A stretch of 64,000 bases of DNA from Vulgatibacter incomptus_A (lineage in GTDB: Bacteria > Myxococcota > Myxococcia > Myxococcales > Vulgatibacteraceae). Below, piece after piece: positions 16,552 through 25,262 of the stretch. The notes beneath the pieces were generated by a model. The model worked only from the letters and a program-made list of their open reading frames with translations. It was not told the origin of the DNA and made no database searches. A program made the position numbers and the translations under genes. The stretch lies in assembly GCA_040391605.1 (NCBI GenBank), contig JBEBXK010000014.1, positions 29,667-93,666 of the forward strand, in the 5' to 3' direction. Position 1 is the first letter of the stretch; each line of letters starts with the position of its first letter.

Positions 16552-19528
16552 ACCAATAGGCGGTGGCTAGGAGGCTGCGGCGCACGTCGGTGACGGCGGC
16601 CTTGCGGGCGATCTCCGCGATGGACTTCTCCTTGTCGCCGAAGCGGCGCTGCTCTTCCAGACGGAGCTGGTCGAGGCCTCGGCGGTACTCGCGCTCGGCG
16701 GAGTCGCGGGCGCGGCGCAGACGGGCTCTCTCACGATCGTCGGTCTCGGCGAGGACGGCCTTGCGGGCCGTCTCCCAGGCCTGCTTGGCCTCGGCGATTC
16801 GCTTGCGCGGCTTGTCGAGGCACTCCTCGGTGAAGCGATCCCAGCGCTCCTTCGCCTTGTCGGCGGCGACGCCGCGCCGGCTCTCGACCTCGAGCTTCAC
16901 CGCGGCCAGGGCACGGGCCAGGGCGTTCTCCTGGGCGGAGGTGACGCTGACGGCGGCGCTGCTGGGGCGGCGGACGGTCTCTCGGGCCGGGACCTCCACC
17001 AGGAGCGCGCCGGTCTCCAGGTCGAGGGCGCGGTAGACGCTGCCCTCCCGCACCAGCACCACGTGGACGATCCGTTCGTCGGGATCGCTGTTCCCTGCCT
17101 CGAGCTTGTAGACGAACCACCAGCCCTCCTTGCCGAAGTGGGGGCTGAGGGCAGGGGGCGCGTGACCCGCGTCGAGGGAGAGGAAGGTGACGCCCTCCAG
17201 CGGGCTCGACTGCACCAGGGTGGCCGCGGCCTTGACCAGTGGGGATCCAGGGCCGAGCTTGCGCACGCCCTGCTCGCGGGCCTGGGCGGCGGAGCCCATC
17301 GAGTAGACGCCGGCGGAGAGCTCGCCGCCCGCCGCCTCCAGCAGCGCCGGCGGGATGTGGCGGACGTCGATGAGATCGCCTTCGACGCCGGCGTCGTCGC
17401 CGAGCACCGAGAGTGCGAGCTCCCGCGCCTGCCCCTCCGACTTGCGAAGGACCTCCTTCGCCTGGCCCACCGCGACCTTGAGCCTGGCGCGCACCTGATC
17501 GTCGAAGCGCTCCATGAGCACGCCGCGGGCCTCCTGCATCCGCGACGAGATCTTCGTCTCCATCTCGCTGCGCATGCGGTTGAAGGCCTCGTCGATGGCG
17601 CCCTCGGAGCGGCACGATTGGTAGATGTCCAGGACCCGCCGCTCGAAGTCGACCCCGCTATCCAGGGAGCCGAGCACCTCGTCGGAGGCGCCGAAGACGC
17701 CGTCGAAGAGGCCCAGCTTCTGCTCCAGCAGATCGTAGAGCCGCGCCTCGGCGGCGTTGGAGCGGTTCACCATGTTGATGACGAGGACGTCGCGCTTCTG
17801 GCCGTAGCGGTGGCAGCGCCCGATCCGCTGCTCGATTCGCTGGGGGTTCCAGGGGAGGTCGTAGTTGATCAACAGGTTGCAGAATTGGAGGTTCAGCCCC
17901 TCGGCGCCGGCCTCGGTGGAGATCAGGATCTTGGTGCGATCGCGGAACTCGGTGATCAGCGCCTTGCGCTCTTCAGGGCCGCTGCCGTCGCCGCAGAGGA
18001 TCGACACCTGGCCCTCGAAGCCGCTCTCTTCCAGCAGCGACTTCAGATAGTCCTGGGTGCGCCGGCTCTCCGTGAAGATCACGGCCTTCTCCGGCCAGCC
18101 ATGGGCCGCCGCCACCGTGAAGGATCGGGAGATCGCCCGGACCAGGGCGTCGCCCTTCGCGTTCACCCGGATCGAGCGCGCCAACTCGACCATCCCCCGC
18201 AGCTCCTTCAGCTCCTCCTTGCAGTCCGAGAGGGTCATCGGCTTCTTCTTGTCGATCTCCCCGTCGTCCAGCAGCTCCTCCGCCGCCTCCTCGTAGAGCC
18301 GGCGGACCTCCTCCTCGAGGCCGTCCTGATCGTCCTCGCCGTTGTCCGGGCCGAAGAGCGACTCCATATGGAGGGCCTGGGCCTTCGCGACGTCCTCCGC
18401 CCTGCCGACCTTGGCCTCGAGGGAGTCGGCGAGCTTCTCCAGGGTGGCGGCGATGGCGAAGGTGGAGCTGCCCAGGAGCTTGCGGTAGCAGAGGGTGAGG
18501 AGGGTGCGGCGCTCGGGCGCGATGGCGGCGAGCTCCTCCCGGCAGAGGTACTCGCTCACCCGATCGTAGAGGAGCTGCTCCTTCTCCGACGGGCGGAAGT
18601 CCTCCACGATCGAGCGGCGGTTCGTGTACTTCACGTACTCGCGCACTTGCCTGCGCAGGGTGCGTTGCACCACAGGTGCGATCCGCTCCTTCAGATCCTC
18701 CATCAGGTCCGTGCGCTCGGCGAGGATCGTCTTCTCGTCGGGGGCGCCGGCGGGGGGCGGCGGCTGGAGGAGCTGCCCGTAGAGCGCGCGGAAGGCGTCC
18801 TCCGGCCCCAGGATCGTCTCGTCGATCAGGCTCACCAGCCCATAGAGTTCGAGGAGCGTATTCTGCAGCGGCGTCGCCGTCAGCAGCAGCTTGGGCACCC
18901 CCGTCACCGCCTCGCGCAGCGCCCGACCCGTCTTGTTGCTCAGGCGGTAGGAGTTGCGCAGCCGATGGGCCTCGTCGATCACCACCAGATCCCAGGGGAT
19001 CCGCTTGAGCGCGTCGGCGCGGTTCACCGCGAAGGGCACCGAGCAGATCACCGGCATCGGCAGATCCAGCGGGTTCGCTCGCCCCGCGGCCTTCGCCGAG
19101 GGGCCGTCCACGCACTCCGAGACCAGGCCGAACTTATCCCAGAGCTCGTCCCGCCATTGGGCCCGAAGCGGCGCGGGCGCCAGGATCAGGATCCGCGAGC
19201 GCCCCTCGGAGATGAGCTGGGCGATGACCAGGCCGGCCTCCACCGTCTTGCCCAGCCCCACCTCGTCGCCGAAGACGCAGCCCCCCGTCGCGAGGCTCTC
19301 CAGCCCAAAGGTGGCCGCTTCGAGCTGGTGCGGGTTCAGATCGACGCAGGCCTCCGAGAGCGCCGGCGCCACCCGGCCCAGGCCCTCGCCGCCCCGCTTG
19401 CGCAGGATCTCCTCGGCGAGGATGCGCAGATGAAAGGGGCTGGTCTTCTGGACCGACCTCTCCGACGTCGGGCGCACCGCCCTCGCCTCCACCCGTCGCT
19501 CCGCCACCGCACCCACCGACTCGTACAT
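16541..19528 (-). CDS. SNF2/RapA-type DEAH helicase with C-terminal coiled coil
   Basis: A 995-residue superfamily 2 translocase. Walker A reads GDEVGLGKTVEAG near residue 90, motif II is VVIDEAHRLRN near 183, and the helicase-C motifs STEAGAEGLNLQF and QRIGRCHRYGQK lie near 540-580. The C-terminal third is charged and coiled-coil-like (RARLRRARDSAEREYRRGLD). The order resembles RapA/HepA and the DrmD type. No methylase, nuclease or other defence partner is adjacent, so a role in RNA-polymerase recycling or in nucleoid or defence functions is undecided. The start at 19528 has a GAGGAG site, and the 3' end carries a perfect palindrome. Confidence 0.88.
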   Translation of the reverse strand: MYESVGAVAERRVEARAVRPTSERSVQKTSPFHLRILAEEILRKRGGEGLGRVAPALSEACVDLNPHQLEAATFGLESLATGGCVFGDEVGLGKTVEAGLVIAQLISEGRSRILILAPAPLRAQWRDELWDKFGLVSECVDGPSAKAAGRANPLDLPMPVICSVPFAVNRADALKRIPWDLVVIDEAHRLRNSYRLSNKTGRALREAVTGVPKLLLTATPLQNTLLELYGLVSLIDETILGPEDAFRALYGQLLQPPPPAGAPDEKTILAERTDLMEDLKERIAPVVQRTLRRQVREYVKYTNRRSIVEDFRPSEKEQLLYDRVSEYLCREELAAIAPERRTLLTLCYRKLLGSSTFAIAATLEKLADSLEAKVGRAEDVAKAQALHMESLFGPDNGEDDQDGLEEEVRRLYEEAAEELLDDGEIDKKKPMTLSDCKEELKELRGMVELARSIRVNAKGDALVRAISRSFTVAAAHGWPEKAVIFTESRRTQDYLKSLLEESGFEGQVSILCGDGSGPEERKALITEFRDRTKILISTEAGAEGLNLQFCNLLINYDLPWNPQRIEQRIGRCHRYGQKRDVLVINMVNRSNAAEARLYDLLEQKLGLFDGVFGASDEVLGSLDSGVDFERRVLDIYQSCRSEGAIDEAFNRMRSEMETKISSRMQEARGVLMERFDDQVRARLKVAVGQAKEVLRKSEGQARELALSVLGDDAGVEGDLIDVRHIPPALLEAAGGELSAGVYSMGSAAQAREQGVRKLGPGSPLVKAAATLVQSSPLEGVTFLSLDAGHAPPALSPHFGKEGWWFVYKLEAGNSDPDERIVHVVLVREGSVYRALDLETGALLVEVPARETVRRPSSAAVSVTSAQENALARALAAVKLEVESRRGVAADKAKERWDRFTEECLDKPRKRIAEAKQAWETARKAVLAETDDRERARLRRARDSAEREYRRGLDQLRLEEQRRFGDKEKSIAEIARKAAVTDVRRSLLATAYWFLG

Positions 19529-19831
19529 CGTTGCTCCTCTTCCAGCTCGATCGGGCGAAGGTAGCAGAGGCGATCTCGAGGGTCATCGCCCGCGAATCGA
19601 GCCGCTGTGAACTCACAGATGCGCACACGGAAATTCGGCAACGAAGTCGATCGCTTGGGGCACGGCTCGATCGGCGACACGATCGGCTCCTCGACCCTCT
19701 CCAGAGGGCGTGAACGCTGCGGCCGCGAGTTGAGTGAGCGCCGAGGGGGGGCCAGCGCGTGTGAGAAGACCGCCCTCCACCGCGTGCAGCCTTGTTGCAC
19801 CAGCTCTGAGCGGCGGCGAGCCGTCCTGCGA
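19529..19831. other. Intergenic region between thiE and the helicase gene
   Basis: About 300 bases, both flanking genes on the minus strand. It contains a small hairpin GTGCA-N7-TGCAC just past the thiE stop and presumably the helicase promoter, but no box pair I would defend. I see no gene here. Confidence 0.5.
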
Positions 19832-20428
19832 TCAGAGGCTGTGGAGGAGTTGGGCGGTGGCTTCGGCGGGGTCGCCCAGGAGCCAGGCGCGGATGACGGC
19901 GACGCCGCGGGCGCCGGCGGCGATGACGTCGCGGGCGTTGGAAGGATCGACGCCGCCCAGGGCGAGGAGGGGGAGGGGGCCTTGGACGGCCTCCCGCAGG
20001 GCTTGGAGGCCGACGGCTGGGGGCTTACGAGGCGAAGGGAAAATGGGGCTATAGGTCGCGAAGTCGGCGCCGGCGCGCTGGCGGAGCTGGTCGGCGGAGT
20101 GGCAGCTCGCGCCGATGAGACGGGAGCCCAGGAGCGTTCGTACGTCGGAGACGTCGAGGGAGCCACCGCTGAGGTGGACGCCGTCGGCGCCCGCGGCGAG
20201 GGCGACGTCGATCCGATCGTTCACCAGGAGCGGCGCGCCTCGGCGGTGGCAGATGGCCGCGAGGGCCTGGGCGAGTGGGAGCAATTCCGCCGCCGGTAGA
20301 TCCTTCTCGCGGAGTTGGATGGCTGCCGAGCCCCTGGGTACGCCGGAGAGGGCGCGCTCCACCGCCACCGGCAGGTCGTCGACCAGCCGGCGATCGGTGA
20401 TCAGGTAAAGGCGGAAGTCGAGGGTCAC
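19832..20428 (-). CDS. thiE: Thiamine-phosphate synthase
   Basis: A 198-residue TIM barrel that joins the HMP-pyrimidine and thiazole phosphate moieties to form thiamine phosphate. Family residues are visible: LYLITDRRL at the N terminus, IQLREKDL (pyrophosphate-contacting), LLVNDRIDVALAAGADGVHL, and a phosphate-binding C-terminal GGVDPSNARDVIAAGARGVA. It is somewhat shorter than E. coli ThiE (211). It is the last gene of the order thiS-thiG-thiE on the minus strand, separated from thiG by 150 bases containing a perfect palindrome, so it may have its own transcript. Confidence 0.92.
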   Translation of the reverse strand: MTLDFRLYLITDRRLVDDLPVAVERALSGVPRGSAAIQLREKDLPAAELLPLAQALAAICHRRGAPLLVNDRIDVALAAGADGVHLSGGSLDVSDVRTLLGSRLIGASCHSADQLRQRAGADFATYSPIFPSPRKPPAVGLQALREAVQGPLPLLALGGVDPSNARDVIAAGARGVAVIRAWLLGDPAEATAQLLHSL

Positions 20429-20540
20429 GTGAAAGTCTCCGAGCGGGTGAACAGACCGACTCCGCTCGAGGCGGAGGCGAGCCTCTCACGTAGGCTACGC
20501 GCGAGAGGCTCTTCGGCCCTCACGCGTCTTCGGCTCGTGG

Positions 20541-20565
20541 GAGTTCGTGATCGCTTCACGAACTC
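20541..20565. repeat. Perfect palindrome downstream of thiG
   Basis: GAGTTCGTGA-TCGCT-TCACGAACTC, 10-base arms with no mismatch, 14 bases past the thiG stop. It shares its left arm with the palindrome at 4737-4763. It may act as a 3'-end hairpin for thiG. A GGCTCGCCTCCG stretch related to the post-terminator repeat follows it in the direction of transcription. Confidence 0.75.
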
Positions 20566-20578
20566 GCCGCCCCGCCGA

Positions 20579-21358
20579 TCAATTGGTGCCGGAGATGGTG
20601 CCCTCGATGGGGGAGGAGGCGGAGCCGTAGAGCTTCTTTGGGATCCGGCCGGCGAGGAAGGCGTCGCGGCCCGCTTCGCAGGCGGCCTTCATGGCGCGGG
20701 CCATGCGGACGGGATCCTGGGCACAGGCGATGGCGGTGTTGAGGAGGACGGCGTCGCAGCCCAGCTCCATGGCGATGGCGACGTCGCTGGCGGTGCCGAC
20801 GCCGGCGTCGACGAGGACGGGCACCTTCACCTGCTCCCGGAGGATCATGATGTTGTAGGGGTTGCGGATGCCCATGCCCGAGCCGATGGGGGCGCCCAGG
20901 GGCATGACGGCGGCGCAGCCCACGTCCTCGAGCTTGCGGGCCACCACGGCGTCGTCGGTGGTGTAGGGGAGGACGGTGAATCCCTCCTTCACAAGCACCT
21001 TGGCGGCCTCGATGGTGCCGACGACGTCGGGGAGGAGGGTCTTCTCGTCGGCGAGGACCTCGAGCTTGATCAGATCGCTGCCCCAGAGTTCGCGGGCCAG
21101 GCGGCTGGTGCGGATGGCGTCCTCGGCGGTGTAGCAGCCGGCCGTGTTGGGGAGGAGGGTCATCCCTTCGGGGATCCAATGCAGCAGGCTCTGTTCGCCG
21201 GCAGCGGCCAGGTCGAGGCGGCGCACGGCCACCGTGACCATCTGGCTCCCGGATGCCAGGAGCGCGCGCTTCATGGTGGGGTAATCCGCATACTTGCCGG
21301 TGCCGGTGAAGAGCCGCGACTGGAAGGTATGCTTGCCTATCTGGAACGATTCCGACAT
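20579..21358 (-). CDS. thiG: Thiazole synthase
   Basis: A 259-residue TIM-barrel enzyme that forms the thiazole phosphate of thiamine from deoxyxylulose phosphate, dehydroglycine and ThiS thiocarboxylate. It has TGTGKYADYPTMKRA at the N terminus, the Schiff-base Lys in DLIKLEVLADEK, the family motif VMPLGAPIGSGMGI and the C-terminal phosphate loop with VLVDAGVGTASDVAIAMELG. Length matches the family (about 256). A GAGGCGG sequence precedes the ATG. Together with thiS immediately upstream it forms the thiazole branch. Confidence 0.97.
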   Translation of the reverse strand: MSESFQIGKHTFQSRLFTGTGKYADYPTMKRALLASGSQMVTVAVRRLDLAAAGEQSLLHWIPEGMTLLPNTAGCYTAEDAIRTSRLARELWGSDLIKLEVLADEKTLLPDVVGTIEAAKVLVKEGFTVLPYTTDDAVVARKLEDVGCAAVMPLGAPIGSGMGIRNPYNIMILREQVKVPVLVDAGVGTASDVAIAMELGCDAVLLNTAIACAQDPVRMARAMKAACEAGRDAFLAGRIPKKLYGSASSPIEGTISGTN

Positions 21359-21521
21359 TGCCGCCTCGCTTCATCGCGCGGCGACGATCGCCGCGCGCCC
21401 TGCTCGTTTCAACCTGCTGTGCTGATTCAACCGCCTCATGGTTGGCGAGATGTCCGTGAGAAAAGCTCCCACGCACGCTGGAGTCGATCGCCGCGCTGCC
21501 CGCGGAGGGCTCTCTCGAGGT

Positions 21522-21722
21522 TCAGCCGCCGCCCACGAAGGCGACGACCTCGACCCGATCGCCTGTGGCGAGCCGGTGATCTTCGTGATCCGCCCGCCGC
21601 ACGACCTGGAGGTTCACCTCCACCGCCACCCGCTCGCGCATCACGCCGAGCTGATCGAGGAGCGCCGCCACGGTGCTGCCCTCGGGGACCTGCCGCTCTT
21701 CGCCGTTCACCATAAGAATCAC
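21522..21722 (-). CDS. thiS: Sulfur carrier protein ThiS
   Basis: A 66-residue ubiquitin-like protein that ends in VEVVAFVGGG; the terminal Gly-Gly is the site of adenylation and thiocarboxylate formation. The N terminus (MVNGEERQVPEGSTVAALLD) is typical. The two ATG codons near the start (21722 and 21713) differ by three residues and either could be used. It lies first in the order thiS-thiG-thiE with 163 bases before thiG. No ThiF or ThiI homologue is present nearby. I looked for a TPP riboswitch upstream and did not find one. Confidence 0.92.
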   Translation of the reverse strand: MILMVNGEERQVPEGSTVAALLDQLGVMRERVAVEVNLQVVRRADHEDHRLATGDRVEVVAFVGGG

Positions 21723-21817
21723 TGCTCTCTCGCTCCTTTGTCGAAGGCCCCGCTGCGGGGCGAGTCATCTACGTAGCAGCGGCGCCCCTCTCGTGCCACG
21801 GCGCGCGCTCCCTCTGC

Positions 21818-21846
21818 TTGCCCTGGCTGATGAGAACGACTATCAG
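21818..21846 (+). promoter_or_regulatory. Candidate sigma-70 promoter for the aldolase gene
   Basis: TTGCCC (21818-21823), a 17-base spacer and TATCAG (21841-21846) lie about 100 bases before the aldolase ATG, in the only spacer upstream of this gene. Pattern match only. Confidence 0.4.
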
Positions 21847-21946
21847 AAGGGCGGATTTCTAAGCCGAAACCGGGGGAAAGGGAAGAGGCCGCGATTCTTC
21901 GCGGCGGATCGGACCTTCGGCGAGGCGGCAACCTCTAGGAGACGAC

Positions 21947-22873
21947 ATGCGCAACAGCGATCAGGTGCAGAAGATCCTCTCGTGGTACCCCTCCGACAAC
22001 CCGGGGACTCTCGGCAACCTCGCGCGGATCATGAACACCGGCAGGTTGGCAGGGACCGGCAAGTTCGTGATCCTCCCGGTGGATCAGGGCTTCGAGCACG
22101 GGCCCGTGCGATCGTTCCAGCCCAACCCCGCGGGCTACGATCCCGACTACCACTACAACCTCGCCATCGACGCCGGATGCAACGCCTACGCTGCGCCGCT
22201 CGGCGCCCTGGAGGCCACCGCGGGCAAGTTTCCCGGTGAGGTGCCGCTGATCCTCAAGCTGAACAACTCGGACACCATGGCGAAGTCGTCCGATCCGATC
22301 TCCGCGATCACCGGCTCGGTGGAGGACGCGCTGCGCCTCGGCTGCGCCGCCATCGGCTTCACGATCTACCCGGGCTCCGCCGAGCGGAATCATATGTACG
22401 AGCAGATCCGCGAGATGATCCTCGAGGCGAAGAGCCTGGGGCTCCCCACGGTGCTCTGGGCCTACCCCCGCGGCTCCGGCCTCTCCAAGCAGGGCGAGAC
22501 CGCCGTCGACATCGTGGCCTACGCGGCCCACGTCGCGGCCCAGCTCGGCGCCCACGTGATCAAGGTGAAGCCGCCCACCGCGCACATCGAGCAGCCCGAG
22601 AATCAGAAGGTCTTCGAGAAGTTCAAGATCCCCACAGCGACCATGGCGGATCGCGTGCGCCACGTGGTGCAGTCCTGCTTCAACGGCAAGCGGATCGTGA
22701 TCTTCTCCGGCGGCGAGGCCAAGGGCAAGGACGAGGTCCTCGAGGAGATCCGGGGCATCCGCGACGGCGGAGGCTTCGGCTCGATCATGGGCCGCAACGC
22801 CTTCCAGCGTCCCCACGACGAGGCGATAGCGCTGCTCCACTCGATCATGGACATCTACACGGGTAAAGCCTGA
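21947..22873 (+). CDS. fbaB: Class I fructose-bisphosphate aldolase (FbaB/DhnA type)
   Basis: A 308-residue Schiff-base aldolase of the archaeal/FbaB type, which cleaves fructose 1,6-bisphosphate in glycolysis or runs in reverse in gluconeogenesis. The family block MNTGRLAGTGKFVILPVDQG is close to E. coli FbaB. LWAYPRGSG and the Schiff-base Lys region AHVIKVKPP are present, and the phosphate-binding end has FSGGEAKGKDEV and IMGRNAFQR. AGGAG lies six bases before the ATG. It is a single-gene unit with a candidate promoter upstream and two successive terminators downstream, which suggests strong, insulated expression. Confidence 0.93.
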   Translation: MRNSDQVQKILSWYPSDNPGTLGNLARIMNTGRLAGTGKFVILPVDQGFEHGPVRSFQPNPAGYDPDYHYNLAIDAGCNAYAAPLGALEATAGKFPGEVPLILKLNNSDTMAKSSDPISAITGSVEDALRLGCAAIGFTIYPGSAERNHMYEQIREMILEAKSLGLPTVLWAYPRGSGLSKQGETAVDIVAYAAHVAAQLGAHVIKVKPPTAHIEQPENQKVFEKFKIPTATMADRVRHVVQSCFNGKRIVIFSGGEAKGKDEVLEEIRGIRDGGGFGSIMGRNAFQRPHDEAIALLHSIMDIYTGKA

Positions 22874-22891
22874 TCCAGACCCTATGAAAAC

Positions 22892-22925
22892 ACCGCCCCC
22901 CACCAAGGTGAGGGGGCGGTTTTTT
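22892..22925 (+). terminator. Intrinsic terminator 1 of the aldolase gene
   Basis: Stem CCGCCCC-CACC with loop AA and matching GGTG-A-GGGGCGG, followed by six T (22920-22925), 20 bases past the stop codon. Classical rho-independent terminator. Confidence 0.93.
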
Positions 22926-22997
22926 CACGCGCGCTGCGCGCTACGGCTCCCCCTGGCGTTCGCTCGCCTCCGGCGAGGCTGTGAGCCTGTGAAACAA

Positions 22998-23029
22998 CCG
23001 CCCCCACCAAGGTGAGGGGGCGGTTTTTT
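22998..23029 (+). terminator. Intrinsic terminator 2 (duplicate)
   Basis: Second copy of the same stem-loop followed by six T (23024-23029), lying within the second repeat unit. Confidence 0.9.
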
Positions 23030-23105
23030 CACGCGCGCTGCGCGCTACGGCTCCCCCCGGCGTTCGCTCGCCTCCGGCGAGCTGTGAGCTTGTGACAAAT
23101 GACGA

Positions 23106-23144
23106 AGCGCCCGCTCCCGGTAGTCCAGGCGCGGGCGCTTTTTC
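23106..23144. terminator. Hairpin between aldolase repeats and RCC1 gene
   Basis: AGCGCCCGC (from 23105/6) pairs with GCGGGCGCT and is followed by TTTTT on the plus strand. It lies 35 bases past the RCC1 gene stop, so it may serve both convergent transcripts. Confidence 0.7.
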
Positions 23145-23178
23145 TTTGGTCTCGTGGCTCCCGGGCCTCTCGACGAGG

Positions 23179-25101
23179 TCAGTTCCGCGCGGCGTGCTGG
23201 CTCATCACCCGCTGCGGGGTGGAGACGGAGGAGCCGCTGCCCACGCCGAGGCCGAGCTGGCGCGAGGTGTTTCGGCCCCAGCAATACGCGTCGCCGTCCG
23301 TGGCGACGCCGCAGGTGTGATGGGCGCCGGCGGCGAGGCTCCGGAACTGGATCCCCTGGATGCGCGTGGGGAGCGAGGTGAGGTCCGAGTCCGAGCCCGT
23401 GCCGAGCTGGCCCCATTCGTTCGAGCCCCAGCAGAAGGCGTCTCCGGTGGAGGCGAGGCCGCAGCTATGGTCCTTGCCACCTACGAGCTGAACGATCTCG
23501 GCTGCCGGGAGGAGGCCGTCCTCCAAGGAGAAGCTGGTGGTGACGCCGCCGCCGAGCTGCCCCATGCGCCCGTCACCCCAGCACGCCACCAGGGCCTCCT
23601 TGCCAGGGAGGGACGAGGAGGCGCAGGTGTGGGCGATGCCGAGGCCGAAGGAGACGAGCTCACGCTTGGAGACGTCGCCGGGCGCGAGGATCCGGGCCGG
23701 GACGGGATCCGGCCAGGAGCCGGAGGGATCAACCTGACCCTGGCTGTTCTCCCCCCAGCAGCGGAGGCCTTCGCTCCCCAGGCCGCAGACGTGGCCGCCG
23801 CCCATGACCAGGTCGGTGTAGCCGACGATGCCGGGGACCGGATCCGGCCAGGAGGTGCCGGTCTGCGCCCCCCAGCAGAAGGCCTCACCCAGGACGGAGA
23901 GGCCACAGCTGGCAGAGACTCCCGCGGTGATGGAGTCGAAGGCGATGCCGCCGGCCACCTTCATCGGGACATTGGAGTTGTCGTTCGCCCCGTTGCCTAG
24001 CTGCCCCGCCGCGTTGCGACCCCAGCAGAAGGCGTTGTTGGCGCCGCCGCCGACGATCACGCCACAGCTATGGTCCGCCCGGGTGCTGAGGGAGCTGAAG
24101 CGGTAGCCGCCCACCACGGGGACGGGCTTGGACGAAACGGTGACGCCGCCTGCACCGAGCTGGCCGCTGGTGCCGCTGCCCCAGCAATAGGCCGCGCCCG
24201 AGGTGGTGACGCCGCATGTATGAAATTGTCCTGCGGTGAGTGAGGTGAAGCGGAGGACCGAATCGACCTCGATGGAGGCGGCCCTCCCCTCGATGGCGGC
24301 GGTGATCCGTGCGGAGCCCACCGAGACGGCGGAGACGAGGCCGGCGTCGTCGACGCTCGCCACTGCGGGCGCGCTGGAGGTCCAGGAGACGGGGGCGCGG
24401 TCGGAGAGGAGGTTGCCGGCGGCGTCGAAGGCAGCCACCTGAAGTCGGAGGCCCTCGCCGATCGGGAGCTCGGTCGGTGCCCCATGAGATAGGGTGATCC
24501 GATGGACGGGCGCCGTCGTGACCTGGACGCGAGCCGACCCCTGGACGCCGCTCACCGAGACTCCTACATCCACTTCGCCAGGTGTCACACCCAGGAGCGT
24601 GCCGTCACCCGCGATGGTGGCGATCCGAGGATCGCTGGTCCACCACGTGGTCTCGACGGTGGGGAGCTGCCGCCCCTTGGCGTCGTAGGAGCTGGCGCGG
24701 AGCCGGAGCCGCTCCCCCTTGGTGATGGTGGCAGGGGACGGCGAGATGCGGACGCTGGCCTGTTGAACCGGCTGGTCCTCGTCGACAGGGGAGGTCGGCT
24801 TCGAAGGGGTGGGGGTGGGCTCGTCCTCCCCTTCGGCGTCGCCGGCGGAGGGGTCGAGCTTCGACTCGAGCTGCGCCCCGACGATCGAAGGGACCACCAG
24901 GGCGGTAGGACCGTTCAGCTTGTCCGAGTCCCCGTCGATGAAACCGTAGCCGGTACGATCGTGCGCCCGGTGGATCGCCTCGGGGGGAGCTGTGTCAGGA
25001 TCGACACAGGCGGTGAATGCGCCCAGGGCAAGGAGGAGGATGAGGCCCGAGAAGATCGACGGGCGATCGCTGCGCTTCGATGGGGCAGACCGGAGAGCCA
25101 T
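23179..25101 (-). CDS. RCC1-repeat lipoprotein with two Big_2 Ig-like domains
   Basis: A 640-residue predicted lipoprotein. The N terminus has a hydrophobic segment ending LGAFTACVD, a plausible lipobox. A Glu/Pro/Thr linker follows. Two bacterial Ig-like (Big_2) domains occupy about residues 115-195 and 200-280, with signatures WWTSDPRIATIAGDGTLLGV and WTSSAPAVASVDDAGLVSAV. The remainder is a beta-propeller of about seven RCC1-type repeats marked by CGV...YCWGSGTSGQLG, each with a conserved Cys pair. In myxobacteria such proteins are abundant surface proteins of unknown ligand. A related architecture recurs at 62199-64000. A GGGAAGG site precedes the ATG. Confidence 0.85.
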   Translation of the reverse strand: MALRSAPSKRSDRPSIFSGLILLLALGAFTACVDPDTAPPEAIHRAHDRTGYGFIDGDSDKLNGPTALVVPSIVGAQLESKLDPSAGDAEGEDEPTPTPSKPTSPVDEDQPVQQASVRISPSPATITKGERLRLRASSYDAKGRQLPTVETTWWTSDPRIATIAGDGTLLGVTPGEVDVGVSVSGVQGSARVQVTTAPVHRITLSHGAPTELPIGEGLRLQVAAFDAAGNLLSDRAPVSWTSSAPAVASVDDAGLVSAVSVGSARITAAIEGRAASIEVDSVLRFTSLTAGQFHTCGVTTSGAAYCWGSGTSGQLGAGGVTVSSKPVPVVGGYRFSSLSTRADHSCGVIVGGGANNAFCWGRNAAGQLGNGANDNSNVPMKVAGGIAFDSITAGVSASCGLSVLGEAFCWGAQTGTSWPDPVPGIVGYTDLVMGGGHVCGLGSEGLRCWGENSQGQVDPSGSWPDPVPARILAPGDVSKRELVSFGLGIAHTCASSSLPGKEALVACWGDGRMGQLGGGVTTSFSLEDGLLPAAEIVQLVGGKDHSCGLASTGDAFCWGSNEWGQLGTGSDSDLTSLPTRIQGIQFRSLAAGAHHTCGVATDGDAYCWGRNTSRQLGLGVGSGSSVSTPQRVMSQHAARN

Positions 25102-25262
25102 GAGACCTTCCCGCGCAAGTCGATCCGGCCTCTAGGAGGCCTTCCTTTGCGCCACGGAAGCTCCCAGCCTATCGCATCGCCATCGACGAAGCCAAGGGCG
25201 CAAGCGATCCCATGTCGGGGGCCTCGCCGGCAACGCTCCAGGTGGCGGGGGCAGGCGTTCGC

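Larger units (their letters stand above)
22886..23093 (+). repeat. Tandem duplication of terminator plus GC-rich tail
   Basis: Two units of about 105 bases (22886-22990 and 22991-23093) are nearly identical. Each holds the aldolase terminator stem, six T, then the element TCACGCGCGCTGCGCGC...GCGTTCGCTCGCCTCCGGC. Differences are a handful of single bases. Confidence 0.95.

Noticed and set aside
16541..19528. DISARM or BREX defence locus
   Set aside because: No methyltransferase, DUF1998, PglZ or nuclease gene is adjacent to the helicase.
17063..19564. 833-codon open frame on the plus strand
   Set aside because: Antisense to the helicase gene, with low-complexity Leu/Arg/Gly composition and no domain motif.
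21723..21850. TPP riboswitch upstream of thiS
   Set aside because: Neither the CTGAGA nor the ACCTGATCTGGATAATGCC-type segments are present; only a small GCCCCGCTGCGGGGC hairpin is seen.
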